Shown piece by piece: positions 22,805 to 35,908 of a DNA stretch of 64,000 nt (position 1 is the first letter of the stretch; every line of letters begins with the position of its first letter). The stretch lies in the NCBI GenBank assembly GCA_016647705.1, contig CM028328.1, positions 7,264,114-7,328,113 on the forward strand. The letters run 5' to 3'. The notes beneath the pieces were generated by a model. It was not told where the DNA came from. It did no database searches and saw only the letters and a program-made list of their open reading frames with translations. Position numbers and translations under genes: made by a program. The DNA is from Eucommia ulmoides. Taxonomy: Eukaryota; Streptophyta; Magnoliopsida; Garryales; Eucommiaceae.

Positions 22805-24910
22805 ATGAGGATGGCAAAACTAGAGAGAGAAGCTCCTAAAGCAAAGCTAAGCGAAATCACTTCGGAAGAAGAAGATGGGATTGAACGCAGCAAGAAGAAG
22901 ATCAAGAACAGCCATACTACTCCGGATCCTACCACTGAGATGGAGGAGTCGGATGATTCGGAAGAGGAAGAGGATATGGAAAATGAGGAAGAAGCAAGGG
23001 AGGAAACTGGGTTTCAAGTGATGTCGATGGCTCCACTTATGCATATCCAGACATCGCCTTCCATAAATATCCAGAATGAGATAACCATGCAAGACAAAGA
23101 AACCCCCATGCAACCGCAGATTAAATCGTTCAGAGACGCCTTAAAAGGGAGCAATGATCTTCCAAAAACAATTCTGGAGGAGGTTTACTTTGTAGAAAAA
23201 GAGGAGGACCCAATTGAATAGGAAAGCCCTTCGAAGGAGAATGAAACTGCTCAGGGGGAAGGCATTCCGGAAGTTTTCATATCGGACTCTGTTCTATCCC
23301 AAATCAGGGAAAGATGGAAGGACACACTCATTATCAGGCTCATGGGGAGATCAATTGGATACAAAATTCTCTGTGACAGGGCTAGGGCTATATGGAAACT
23401 ACAAGGTGACTTTGAACTCATTGATCTCAATTATGGTTTCTACTTAGCAAAATTTGATCGGATCACAGATGCGCATCGAGTGCTCACTGAAGGCCCCTGG
23501 GTGATCTTGGATCATTATCTAACAGTTAGAAAATGGGAACCGGATTTCAGACCGGAGTTTGCGACTGATTCCCGTACGGTTGTCTGGGTCAGGTTACCAA
23601 ACATTCTATTTGAATATTATGAATCCCCTATTCTATATAGCATCGGAAAGAAAATTGGGAGACCAATAAAGATAGACGGCAACACGGCGGCAACATATAG
23701 AGGCAAGTTTGCGAGAATTTGTGTGGAAATTGACCTCAACAACCCTCTAGTTGCTCGATTCCGAATGAGGCGGATGGTCTTTAGAATTGAACACGAAAGC
23801 TTACATGGGCTATGTTACAGTTGCGGGAGAGTAAATCACAGGATGGAGATGTGCCCATATGAAAATTCTAAGGTGGAGCAGAATATCACTTCGCCAGAAA
23901 AAAAGTGAGAAGCAAACGGAGAAGACAACCGGAGAAGGGGCCGGCAATCCAACGGGTGTGAACTCTGGGCTCGAGGCTATGTCCAATCAAGAAGTCAGTC
24001 CTCCAGTTGCAGTTAAGGTCCTAGGGGCAAATGAACCTACCGTGGTTTCGGATGAGGATGATGGGTATGGGCCATGGTTAGTTGTCAAGAAACAAAGGAG
24101 GTTTGGGAAGCCCAAAACAAAAAGGGACAACCAGGGCATAACAAAGGGGCCTAATAACAGTGGATTCTCTTATAGAGGAGTTGGGGAACAAGACAAGGCC
24201 AAGGGAGCCCAGGAAACTAAGCCCAGGAAAAATGGGCCCAAAGGGGATATTACCACAAAAGAGACGGGCAAACAGAAACAAGCCCAAGGGAACAAAATCT
24301 GGTCAACAACCCTAGTCAAAAGGGATGGTTCCAGAAGGCGTCTGGAACCAGGATGGTCATTTACAAAGGGGAGTCTCATCTTATGGGTAATGAAGGAGAT
24401 CGTGGGGCTCGAGAAAAGGAGATGCAACCTATTCCCAAGATCACGTCGAACGTCTTGATTGATCAAAGTAACGGCAGAGTAATGATGGGGGAGTCTGTGC
24501 AGAGACCGCCCAATCAATCAAACAAAGGTACTCTCGATCTTCTTTCCAGCCCTAAAGATACGGTCTACTCATCAAATTCGTCCAAAGCCACTCCATACTC
24601 AAACCCCACCCCAACTTCAACTCTGACCCGAAAATTGAAACCTCCAGACGATCAACTAAATCTGAGACCGAATTATGCAAGAGATATGAACAAGTCTCCT
24701 CCAAAACTGGCCGCTGTCGTTGCTATTGGAGAAAGAGGAGGATTTGATACAATGTGTAGAAGTGATCTTGATGATGGGAGAGGTAAGATTAACCATGGAA
24801 ATCATGGAGAATCAAGCACCAAGAATATCATCCATGAAAATGGTGATGGAAAGTGTGGAAGCATGGGACATGCTGGTGATAAGGTGCATGAGCCTTCTGA
24901 AGCTCAATAA
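22805..24910 (+). pseudogene. LINE ORF1: DUF4283-type protein with CCHC knuckle
   Basis: Starts at ATG 22805 with an acidic N-terminus. The DUF4283-like domain spans about 23280-23740 (DRITDAHRVLTEGPWVI, then YYESPILYSIGKKIGRPIKI). A CCHC zinc knuckle CYSCGRVNHRMEMC is at about 23815-23856. A YGPWLVVKK motif, usual after the knuckle in plant LINE ORF1, is near 24068. Breaks: an in-frame TAG at 23219-23221, a frame change near 23900, and a change back between about 24330 and 24450. Ends at TAA 24908-24910, 43 bases before ORF2. RNA-binding protein of the retrotransposition particle by family knowledge. Confidence 0.85.
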
Positions 24911-24953
24911 TCAGGCGTTTCTGTTTTCCCAATCTATCCCTCTTAATTTTTTT

Positions 24954-27900
24954 ATGCGGATCCTTGCCTGGAATTGTCGTGGTGCTGGTAACAACCAGTT
25001 CCAAAACTCGTTTCAGGACATCTTTAACTCCAAAAAACCTGATATGGTGATTTTGTTAGAGACTAAGGTGAACTTTGATAATATGGGGAATTTTTTTACT
25101 ACCTTGGGGCTGAAAGCTGTGACCTATATTGACCCTATTGGCCGGTCTGGTGGGATATGGATGTTATGGAACCCAGATGAAGTTTCGGTAAATCAAATCC
25201 ATGCCACTAACCAGGTGATTCATGCTAAAGTTACAAAAGTGGGTTTTGACAACTGGGTGCTTTCAGCTATCTATGGAAACCCAAACCCCAGTCGGAGAAG
25301 AGAACTCTGGGAAGAGATGAAAAGATTTTCCCAGATCAATGATTCTCCCTGGTTGGCGATGGGTGACTATAACGATATCTGTTCCCACGCCGAGAAATTT
25401 GGAGCTGCTAGTACACAGGACATTTGTCGCATTAACATATTCAATGCCAACATTTCCTTCTGTGGTTTGAATGATCTGGGCGCCAGCGGGCCTGCTACTA
25501 CTTGGTCTGGAATGGCTCAAAACGGGCTTCGGATCAACAAAAGGCTGGACCGTGCTTTAGCCAATGCTCAATGGTGTACCTCTTTTCCTAATGCTAGGGT
25601 GGAAAACCTCCCACGTACGTATTCAGATCATTCTCATATTCTCATTCATGCTCTTGGGATTAGCTTAAACAATTACTCCCGCCCGTTTAGATTTGAGGCT
25701 ATGTGGCTTGAACATCCCTGCTTCAAATCTTTTCTGGAGGATAATTGGTCTAACGAATACAGTAATTTGGTAAATAATTTAGATAACTTCAGAAAGGAAG
25801 TTCTCATATGGAACCGAAATGTTTTTGGTAACATCTTCAAAGTCAAGAAGCATCTTCTGGCTAGAATCTTTGGGATTCAAAGGTACTAGGACACTAAGTA
25901 TTCTAGCTGGTTAGATGCTTTGGAAAAAGATCTTAAAAATCAATATGCTGAGATTTTGCGCAAAGAGGAAATTCTATGGTACCAAAAATCTAGAATAAGC
26001 TGGCTTAATGTTGGGGATAAGAACACTAAATTCTTCCATGCTACTACTAATCAGAGACGTAGGAAGAATAGAGTGTCTATGATTAAAAATAATCACAATG
26101 AATGGCTGGATAGTTAGGAGGACATTAAGAACCATGTCAGGGGATATTTCCAGGACCTTTTCTGTAAAAACTATCCTGTGCAAATTAGCCCTCTCTTTGA
26201 CAATCAGCTCTGTGTCACCCCTATCCAGTCTAGTGATCACCCCTTCCTTTGTTCGGTACCAGATGATGGGGAGATAAAATTTAACTTATCTAATATGGGG
26301 GACCTTAAAGCCCCAGGCCCTGATGGCTACCAAGCCATCTTCTATAAAAGGAATTAGGAGAAGGTGGGTAAAAACCTATGTGATTTTGTTAAAGCCTGTT
26401 TTAATGATAGGAATTTGCCACCTAAGATGAATGAGACATTTATAGTTCTTATCCCCAAAGTTGATATTCCAGAAAAAATCAACCAATTCCGTCCGATTAG
26501 TCTATGTAATGTGCCTTACAAATTGATTACAAAAATTCTGGTTACTAGACTAAGACCCTACTTGCCTAATATTATTGGTCCCTTCCAAAGCAGCTTCATT
26601 CCAGGCAGACAAACTATAGACAACATTATTATTGCCCAAGAAATTATTCATAAACTCAAGAAATCTAAGAGCAAGAAAGGGGGAATGACCTTAAAAATAG
26701 ACTTAGAAAAAGCTTATGACAAATTGAATTGGGAATTCCTTGAAAATACTCTTGTATTCTTCAACTTTCCCTCTAATTGGATTAATCTTGTTATGAACTG
26801 TGTTAGGAAAGCTGTGGAGAGAGTTCTTTAGAACGAGGAACCCCTTGAGGAGTTTCCTCTCAAAAGAGGTCTCCGTCAGGGGGATCCCCTATCCCCGTAC
26901 TTGTTTGTTCTATGTATGGAAAGGTTATCTCTCCTGATATCTGAAGAAGTCTCAAAAAAAAGGTGGAAAGGCCTAAAAGTGGCTAAAAAGGGACCTGTTT
27001 TATCCCACCTCTTTTTTGCTGATGATATTCTGTTATTTGCTAAAGCTGATAAAGAGACTTGCAGGGCTATTCAAACTACTTTCGAGGCTTTTTCTGCAGC
27101 TTCTGGTCTGACTATTAACTTTGATAAATCGAAATTGTTTGTTGCCCCTAGAGTCAACAATTCACTTGCTCGGGACATTAGCAATAAATTAAATATCCGG
27201 TTGTGCAAGGATTTGGGAACCTTCTTAGGTACCTCTCTCATTTTGGACAGACTAAAAGGGAGTCAGGTTAATGTTATATTAGAGAAAATGCAAAAAAAAC
27301 TCTCTAATTGGACAGCTAAAAATTTATCTATAGCTGGACGTGCCACTCTGATTAAGTCAGTGCTAACGTCGATTCCTTTATATTATATGCAAACCATTCC
27401 CCTTCCCCTGTTATTTTGTGATAAGATTGACAAACTGGTCAGAAGCTTTCTCTGGGGAGATTCGGAGGGTTGCAGGAAATACCACCTTGTCGGCTGGGAT
27501 AAGGTATGTGCTCCTACTAGCATGGGAGGCCTAAATATTAGAAAGGCCAGACTTATCAATGCTGCTTTTATGGCTAAACTCACTTGGAATATTACGTCGA
27601 AAAGAAAAAACTTACTGTGGGTTGATGTTTTTATGAATAAGTATAATATTGATAGGAACCCAAAAAATTGGAAGAAACATATTGGTGGATCTCATATTTG
27701 GAGGGGAGTTTTTCATTCCCGCCCCATCATTGCCAAAGGTATTAAATGGAGAATTGGAAATGGTGTTAATGTTAACCTTTGGACTGATTGGTGGTGTGGA
27801 AATGGTCCCCTAGGCAATGATGAACTCCAACAAAATTTTGATCTTAAAGTTGCCGATATTTTGGATGATTCGGGTAGTTGGTTTCTTCTGCCAATCATTC

Positions 27901-29048
27901 ACCTTGTTTCGGATGATCAAGTCAATGACATCCTGAGTTCTGAGCCCCCAAATTTTTTGGAAGAAGATGTAGCCATCTAGCTTCCGGAAAATTCGGGAAA
28001 ATTCACAGTTAAATCAGCCTATTCTTTAGCTGCGAATTTCAATGCTCCTAATTCCACTCTCAAATGGGAATGGATTTGGAAGTTAAAAATACCGCAATCA
28101 ATTAAATTCTTTTTGTGGAAAATATTCCACAAGCGGTTATTGACAAATGAGACGAGAGCTAAATGGTCTATGGATTTGTCGGCTATTTGCAAGAGGTGTA
28201 ATGGAGCCACTGAATCCATTGACCACGCCCTCAAAAATTGCCCTAAGGCTTGGACTGTTTGGGCCATGTTCCTTGACAGGAATAGCTTGTGGCGCGAACA
28301 TGACATGAATATCCAAAATTGGATTGCTAAATACACCAAAGGAAAATCCATCAATCCCTCGTCATTTTACTTGTTTGTGGCTATCTTATGGAATATCTGG
28401 AAAAGTCGCAATAAAGAAGTCATTGAAGGGACCAATCTGGATTCCTACGTTGTCGCTTCCAAAATTAACCGTTGTGCGCGGGACATGTTGGAAGCGTTTC
28501 ATCCTCCCAAGTCCCACAATGGCACTATTTTTATTCCAGACACTAAATGGACTCCCCCTATTGCAGGTCAGATCAAACTTAATACGGATGGTAGTGCGCG
28601 TGGCAATCCAGGGAGAGGCGATTTTGGAGGGCTGTTCAGGAACAAAGAAGGGGTTTGGTTGATCGGCTATTTTGGGCATCTTAGCACTTGCACTAGCTTG
28701 GAGACAGAGATAAGAGGTATACATGCGGATATGTGCCTGGCGATTTCCAGGGGATTTGAAAGAGTCATAGTCGAATCAGATTCTCAGGAAGCCATCGATC
28801 TTATAAAAGGGGACTGCCCGGATACTCATCTTTTAAGATGATGGATTATGGACTGCAAATTCATCGCTGAGAATCATGACTTTGAGTTTCGTGCTGTTAG
28901 AAAAGAGAGCAATCGATGTGCGGACTTTCTCGCTCGAATGGGAACTAACAACATATCAGATATGCACTATCTTGAAGAACCTCGGGAAGGCATCAAGAGC
29001 ATCCTGCTAGCAGATATGGAGGTTGAAGGCATCTCGTCTAGTTGCTAG
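24954..29048 (+). pseudogene. LINE ORF2: AP endonuclease, reverse transcriptase, RNase H
   Basis: One uninterrupted frame from ATG 24954 (MRILAWNCRG) to TAG 29046-29048. The endonuclease has LLETK, GDYND and SDHSHIL. The RT domain has PISLCNV, LKIDLEKAYD, GLRQGDPLSPYLF and catalytic FADD (27015-27026). The zf-RVT region (about 28050-28250) has CKRC and DHALKNCP. The RNase H has NTDGS, ETEIRG and ESDSQ. Six in-frame stops break it: TAG 25887, 26115, 26355, 26829, 27978 and TGA 28839. There is no frameshift. Most stops sit where the family has Trp or Gln, so each can be explained by a single C-to-T or G-to-A transition. About 1365 codons, usual length. Confidence 0.92.
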
Positions 29049-32000
29049 TTTTTTTGTGTCATCTTTTTTCTACCAAAAAAAAAAATGAGGAATTCTCCAA
29101 GCCTTACGTCAACAACTGTCTACGCGAAAGATAGGGGGTGCAATGCGCACCCATACTAAAAAATCAAGGTAGCGGCCAAGTTTCTTTTTTTTTTTTTTTT
29201 TTTTTTTTGGCGATTTTGTATTTTTTTTTTTTTTTAATTCCTACATTTCCCTACAAATAGAGCGTTTATTCTGTTAAGATAATCAAAAAATTGGGGAACA
29301 TGAATAGTGTATTGATATTATGAGAAAAATAGACAAAGAATACAACACTATACACAAGTATTTATAAAGGAAGTAGGGGTTAGGATTTTACTTTAATGGG
29401 CCAAGTGGGTCAAGTCCATTATTACATTAAAATTAAGGTGGTAAATCGGAGATGAACTTGAGATTGGAAACAAAAGAGTGAAAGCGTTCGGGTAGATGAG
29501 CTTTAATGAAAATGTCTGCTGTTTGATCGGCAGAAATGACGGATTGTAAACAAATTGTATTCTGGAGAATGTGATGACGGATGAAGTGATAATCAATCTC
29601 GACGTGTTTTGTACGCTCGTAAAAGACATGATTGTGAACGATCTAAATAGCATTCATATTGTCACAGTGTGGGGTAGTGATAGTAGGAGAAGAGATGCAC
29701 ATGTCAACGAGTAGCCATCGAAGTCTGAGAAGTTCATGAGTTGCATCAGCAATAGCACAATATTCAGTTTCAGTGATGGAGCGAGCAACCACATTTTGTT
29801 TCTTACTATGTCAGGAAACGAGAGAGTTACACAAAAAGAAACAGTAACAAGTAGTTGAATGTCTGTCGATGGCGTCTCCGACCCAATCGGCATCAGAATA
29901 AACTTGTAAGATCGGAGCAAACTGAGCTCAGAAATGAAATCCATGAAATACAATTCCCTTGACATACCGAATGATGCGAAGAATAGCTAAGTAATAGGTG
30001 GTCCAAGGAGAGGACAAGAACTGACTGACTTGATGAATGACATAGGTAATATCGGGTTGGGGTGAGAGACAATGGGATATACAGGACTTCCAACCAGTTG
30101 ACGATATAGAGTGGCATCTTGAAAAGGTGAACCATCGAGTGGAGTAAGTCTGACATTCGACTCAAGAGGAGTAGTGGTAGTAGTTGAGTCAATGATCCCA
30201 ACATTGGAAATGAGATTCGAGGCATATTTGGCCTGAGACAAAAAATATTCATCTGAATCGGATGAGACTTCGAGGCCAAGAAAATAGGTGAGTACGCCAA
30301 GATCTTTCATCTCGAATTATCTGCTGAGAAACTTTTTGAGTTCAGAAATAACGCGTAGATCATCTCCAATAATAACCATATCATCCACGTACAACAAAAG
30401 AAGAATAATATCGTTGGAAGTGTGGCAAATAAACAGAGCCGAATCATGAGCACTAGGTATGAACCCAAACTGATGAATGATAGTACTAAATTTGGTGAAC
30501 TAGGCACATGGAGTTTGTTTCAAACCATATAGGGGACGGCGAAAGCGACAAACTTTATTTTGAAGGGTAGCTAGGCCGAGAGGGGTATGCATATAGATGT
30601 CCTCAAGAAGATCACCATAGAGAAATGCATTTTTTACATCCATTTGAAATAGAGTCCATTTTCGAATGGCGGCGACGGCAAGAAGTGTTCGGACAGATGT
30701 GAGCCTCGCCACTGGAGCAAATGTTTCTTTGTAGTAAATACCATATTCCTGAGCAAATTTCTTGGCAACAAGTCGGGAATTATATCGTTCAACAGAGCCA
30801 TCAAAAAGCGTCTTGATCTTAAACATTTATTTGAACCCAATAAGAGTTTTTCCAGGGACAAATCAACAATATCCCAAGTGTGAGTTTTAATGAGGGCTTG
30901 AAATTTTTTATCCATTGTTTTTTGCCAAAGAGGATTAGTACTAGTCTTCTTATAGAATTAAAGCTCATGCAGATGAAGTATAGTAGAAAAGCAATGAAAA
31001 TTAGTAAGGTAAGGTGGAAGATAAGTTACCCTAGTAGAGCGGTGAGAGTGATCTAGAGCATGGGTCTCAGAGGCAATCGGTATAGAATCATCGGCCACAG
31101 GAGAAATCTCAAGCATGGTCGCTGGAGTTGGAGAGGTGAGATCAGCTGGTGGTTCTAAAGTGGGTTTAGCTGGTGGTTCTGGGTGGACTCAGTATAAGGT
31201 TCAGGACTGGGCTCAACTAGTAGTGCTGGAGTGGACTCAACAGTACTTGGAACTGTAATCTCAAGAAACAACTCAATGGATGGATCTGTAAAGAATCTGA
31301 AGTTGGTGATAGTTGACATGTCATATGACCGTAAAAAAGAAAGCATTTGATATTTCTAAAAAACGACATGTCAAAAGATACGAAGAGTTTTAGAAATGGG
31401 ATCCCAGGACCGATAACCTTTATGTTCGATGCCACATCCAAGAAAACAACATAGATGAGCCATTTGTTCCAGTTTGTTGTGTTCATGTGGTTTGAGAAGA
31501 ACAAAACAAGCACAGCCAAAGACTCTGAGTTCAGAGTAATCGAGAGGTTTACCAAAAAATACTTAAATAGAGACTGGTTTTGGATTATCGCGGAAGGGAT
31601 ATGGTTTATTGTGTAGACGATTGTGAAGGCAGCATCACCCCAAAAATGCTTAGGACATGATGAGAAAATGAGGAGAGCACGAATTGTGTCAAGAACATGT
31701 CTAGGTTTACGTTCGGCTCGTCTATTTTGTTGGGATGTAATAGGGCACGAGCTGTAAGGAAGCGTGTAATTTTTGTGAAGCACGTTAAGAAAGGCACAAT
31801 CCTTATATTTTATTGCATTATCTGAGTGAAAAATTTTAATATTTCTAGAAAATTGGGTTTGAATCATAGAGGAAAACTCATAGTATATTTAGAACAGTTT
31901 GGATTGATGTTTCATAAGAAACAACCATATATATTGAAAGAAGTCATTCACAAGATAACAAAGTAATGACAACCACCTATCGAGGCATGAGGAGAAGGCC

Positions 32001-32395
32001 CCCAAATATCAGAATGAATTAGATCCAAGGTTGTAAGAAAAATAAACTGACTCTCTTTGAAAAGTAGGGCTGGTTGTTTTGCAAGTTGACAATGGATATA
32101 TTTAAATGGCTCATGTTGAACTGAACCTAAATGACTGTTAGAGTTAAGCGATTTACGTCGGCTAAATGAAGTGTGGCCTAACCGAGAATGTCAAATTTGG
32201 GATAGTGATAGAAACACTGGTGGCTATGGAGATAACGATGAGGAGGAGGAAGAGGATACTGATGGTGAGGTTTCACAGGTTGATGAAGGGACATGTGGTT
32301 GTAGTGGTGGTGGTGGAGGTAGAGATGGAAGGTGCAAATTGCTGAGTTCAAATAAACGTCCAACTTTACAACCGTCCCAAGGATTTCTCTTGTCT

Positions 32396-35300
32396 AATAA
32401 GAAAAACGTTTTTTAGCGAGAAAAAAAAATTGACGCTAAAAGTAGTTGATTCGTCACTAAAGGTTTTTTAGCGAGGAAATGGGTTGGTCGCCACAGTCGT
32501 TGCAGAAACCTCGTCGACAAAATTCTTTAGTGACGAATTTTGAATTCCTCGCTAAAAAGTAAATATTTAGCAAGGAATTATTTCGTCACTAATTTTCTCA
32601 CTAAATGAACTAGTTGGACACTAAAAATCAACTTTTGTAACAAAATTTATTTGAATAATTTCATCGCTAATAATTAACGACCAACTAAATTTCTTGCTAA
32701 AGTGAGAGTAAAAATTTAGCAACAAAACATCATTCCTCACTAAAACTAGAATTACAACATTTAGCAACAACAATAAATTTCCTTATTAAAAGCATATATA
32801 TTCATTATCACTATAATTTGGGACAAATATTTAGCATAATACCTATTTATCACATCCAAAATTCAAAAGTTCATAACAATAACGTACATTCTAAACATAA
32901 GTAAATAAAACACCCATAACAAACAAATATGCCTTAATTAAATCTCATAATGTAAAAGTATCGAAGTACATGAACTTGTTTTTTTTTTTCCTTTCAAATC
33001 CTTAAAAGGAAGAAGAACAGTTAAATAGTTGTATCAAATATCTTCCCTTGCATAAAAATATAGTCTTCATAATTTCAGATCGGCGAGCCAACAATCTGCA
33101 TCACAAACAAATTAGACAAATCAATAACTCATATCTTACTTCACTTAAATAATTCAGATAATCTTACTCCAGTCTGCTCTCCAACAAAAAAATTGAGAAC
33201 ATATCCATGAAAGTGAGATAAATTTACATTTTTTTTCTCAGTTCATTTTTTTTTCTATTTCTCTATCCTAGCTTTTTTTCTGTTATTTTTTTTTATTTCA
33301 TTCAGTTCGATTTCTTTTTTTTTTTTAATTTTCAGTTACTGATTTTTATTTTTATTTTGGTTCTGTTCTGGTTTTTTTTTTTTTTTTTTTTTAATTCTAT
33401 TTTCTGGTTTCTGTTTTAAAAAAGTAGGTATAGATGGTAGTTTCTTCACAGAAAATAGAAGTATGCATTCCTTTAACTGATTGGAGTTTTATATAAAGAG
33501 TAAGACGAACTCTTCATGCACAAAAATATACAAGAACACCACAACCTATAACCGTGCAAAAACATAAGCAAGCCATACCATGGAGTTATCAATCCAACCA
33601 TCCCTACAGGCTCCCTAAGAACATGGCATTTAACAGTCTCCATTGGAAGAGAAATAAGAGTCTTCTGCTTATGAGCAATTCAGGAGCTTGGAACGGGAAC
33701 TACTTTCTCTCAAGTATCAATTCAGAAGAGCATGTTTTCCACCAATCTCAATATCAAAGTATATTCTGTTGATCACTTTTTCTAAATCATCTTCTGATGT
33801 CTTTGACTTTATCTATAGGAGATAAATTAATGTAAATAGAATTGAAAAACAACTTATTGAGCTTCACATTCATCAAAATAATTAGTGGACTTGTGTTTTG
33901 AAATATATGCAGAGAGCAAATGTATTTTCATTCCGCTGATGGCCGCATCATTTCCTTCACTATCGATAACTTCTTTATGCCCTAGAGAGACTCCGACCGC
34001 ATTCAACCAAATCTGGAAGTAATTGAAAATCGATTGAGTACCAAATCATTTCAACATGAGAACTAAAGATATCAACAATTGGAATTTAATGAACAAAGAG
34101 AAGTTCAACAATGAATTGAACAACGACAAAACTATGTTCCTCAAGAGGCTGTTTGTCATTATTGAGCTTTTCTTATTCCCTCCGTGCTTTCTCCCAATCA
34201 ACCAATGATTTTATCCCATTCACGACACACTAGAAAGGTCATTGAAGAGAAATCAAACAACAAATCTCAAGAATTTTCTTCAAGTTAATTCACAAAAATG
34301 CAGCACCATAGATAGTTTATGATTGTATGAAACTTATTGTAGAAAGAAAGCAGATAGATTAAAATACCTGAAGGGATAATCCTTTAATCAATCCCGCCTG
34401 ATATACATTAGTGGAGTTCGGATCAACAGTCTGTTTACCTTGAGCAATTTTTTGACAGAGTTCTTCTCTTTTTTGGGTGTCTATTCGGTTTTTCCCTTTA
34501 ATTTCTGTTATTTTTTGGTCTGTTCCCAAGTTTATCTTGCGTAGCTTTTGGTAACATGGAATTGAATCCTTGGAATTGGAACTAGAAACAAACGCAAGTC
34601 AGGGTTCACTTCTAATTCCAATCCTGAAACTACCATTCCATGAAATTCCCTTTTTGTAGATCAGAAACTGAAATCCGGGAATCAATCAAGGATGAATCAA
34701 ATGTTAGAATTAATTTTCTAAAAAACGAAGCAATTCCAAATCACGGGCAACAAAATCAAACCAAATCGGCTGAAACAAGGAAATAGGTGCAAATCGATTT
34801 CAAAAATCGAGATATATGTTCATAAGATTTAGCCAAAAAGGGAGAATAAACATACTTGAGGACCATGGAGGCAACAATTTTTCACTTGACGAAAACCCTA
34901 AGCTCTAATTTTTTCAGATTGTGAAGACAGGTACCAACCCTAAAGTTCTCCGTCGTCATTGACTTCGAGACTCACTTCGCGGCCACCGTTGTCTGCTCGC
35001 AGCCATGCAATTTTGATCGGCGGCAGGGGAAGAAGCGAAGGGGAAGGAGGACCGAAGCAATCGTCGTCTCCATGTGTTCTTTTTTCCCAAAAATTGAAAG
35101 AAAGTGAAAAATCTATAATTTTTTATTTTTTAGGAATATATTATTAATATTTTAACCATTAGTCAGGAATTATTTGGTGACTATCCAATTAAAATTTTAG
35201 CCACAAAACAAAATGGTCCCTATTAATTTTTCCTTTCTTGCTAAAAAATGAAATTTTAATGGTAATGTATTTGTGACTAATTTAGTGACAAATTTGATAT

Positions 35301-35462
35301 TTAGTCACTAAAAAGAATTTTTAGTGAGAAATTTTTTATGTCGTAGCTAATAGTCATTCAGTTTTAGCGTCAAAATTAAATTTCGTCGCCAATACTACTC
35401 TTTTGCAAGGAATTTTATTTTCGTTACTAAATTTGGTCGCTAATACAACTTTTTCTTGTAGT
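32396..35462. mobile_element. CACTA-like TIR element ending ACTACAAGAAAAA, in Copia-3
   Basis: The right end reads TTTTTCTTGTAGT and the left end AATAAGAAAAAC, an imperfect inverted repeat of the CACTACAAGAAAAA type, with TCT on both sides (32393-32395 and 35463-35465) as a 3 bp target duplication. Both subterminal regions (32405-32770 and 35160-35450) are packed with TTTAGCGAGGAA, GTCACTAAA and CGCTAAAA words in both orientations, as subterminal transposase-binding repeats are in CACTA elements. No transposase. The interior carries gene-like pieces, including the exon at 33717-33812 and a leader-like GC-rich stretch at 34930-35080. Confidence 0.65.
33717..33812 (-). pseudogene. Captured exon, possibly from an ER cyclophilin
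   Basis: After a plausible acceptor (CTCCTATAG) the minus strand reads SEDDLEKVINRIYFDIEIGG, then KHA and a stop. ER-type plant cyclophilins have an acidic/basic linker followed by (K/R)VYFDVEI.GK.AGR at the start of the isomerase domain, and this matches about 15 residues of it. The resemblance ends before the catalytic core. Too short for certainty. Confidence 0.35.
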
Positions 35463-35908
35463 TCTGATCGGTATGAGTAACATGCATTTGAGAACCATCA
35501 GCGATATGAATATTAGGGATCTTCAAACTGGAGAGTTTGGTTGAAAAAATATTGGGATAGGATGTCATATGGTTATAATAGGCAGAATCAAAGAATCAAG
35601 AAGAATTACTTGTAGTAAGTGAGAGAGCAGGGAAAAGGTTTGTACCATTTTTGGAGAAGATGTGATGAAGAAGTGAAGTCAAATCTGTAATAGACATGGT
35701 TATAGTAATGTAAGTAGAATCTGAACCCTCTTTGGCATTAATAATGAGCGAAGAACCCACAGACATCAATGTTGAACCCACAGACATTGTCCTCCTCCTC
35801 CTTCCTTTGGCCATCGTCTTCATCATCTTCTGTTATTCGTCGTTCCTCCTCGATTTCACCTGTCCGTCATTTGTTCATCTTCTTTTGCTGCTCGATTTCG
35901 TGGCCTCA

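Larger units (their letters stand above)
22730..29085 (+). mobile_element. L1-type LINE with two ORFs and poly(A) tail
   Basis: Contains a zinc-knuckle ORF1 (22805-24910), an endonuclease/RT/RNase H ORF2 (24954-29048) and a 3' end CTACC followed by 12 A (29074-29085). The 5' boundary is approximate. The words AAAAATGAGGA occur both at 22802 and after the poly(A), which could be a target duplication or chance, so I do not rely on it. Its length (about 6.3 kb) fits a full-length plant LINE, yet both ORFs carry stops. Confidence 0.85.
29272..35830 (-). mobile_element. Copia-3, Ty1/copia fossil (minus), split by a DNA transposon
   Basis: Reading on the minus strand from right to left: gag/protease fragment (about 35800-35470), integrase (about 32390-31500), reverse transcriptase (about 30900-30300, with KEFAPVA-like and MDVKNAFL motifs), RNase H (about 30000-29440), then a 3' LTR-like region at 29440-29272 with a TTTATAAATA promoter-like run and a terminal TTAACA. 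No 5' LTR recognised, so it is 5'-truncated. Many breaks, more than ten. A 3.07 kb DNA element (32396-35462) sits in the middle. Age not estimable without both LTRs; the decay suggests it is older than Copia-1. Confidence 0.8.

Noticed and set aside
26364-26831. Separate short gene between stops
   Set aside because: It is a segment of LINE ORF2 between two in-frame stops, not an independent gene.
22799-29096. AAAAATGAGGA as the LINE target duplication
   Set aside because: The shared word is mostly a poly(A) run plus TGAGGA and would place the LINE start inside ORF1; likely chance.
34860-35147. Protein-coding gene at the 3' side of the 32-35 kb element
   Set aside because: The short open frame has no recognisable motif and sits in leader-like sequence within the transposon.
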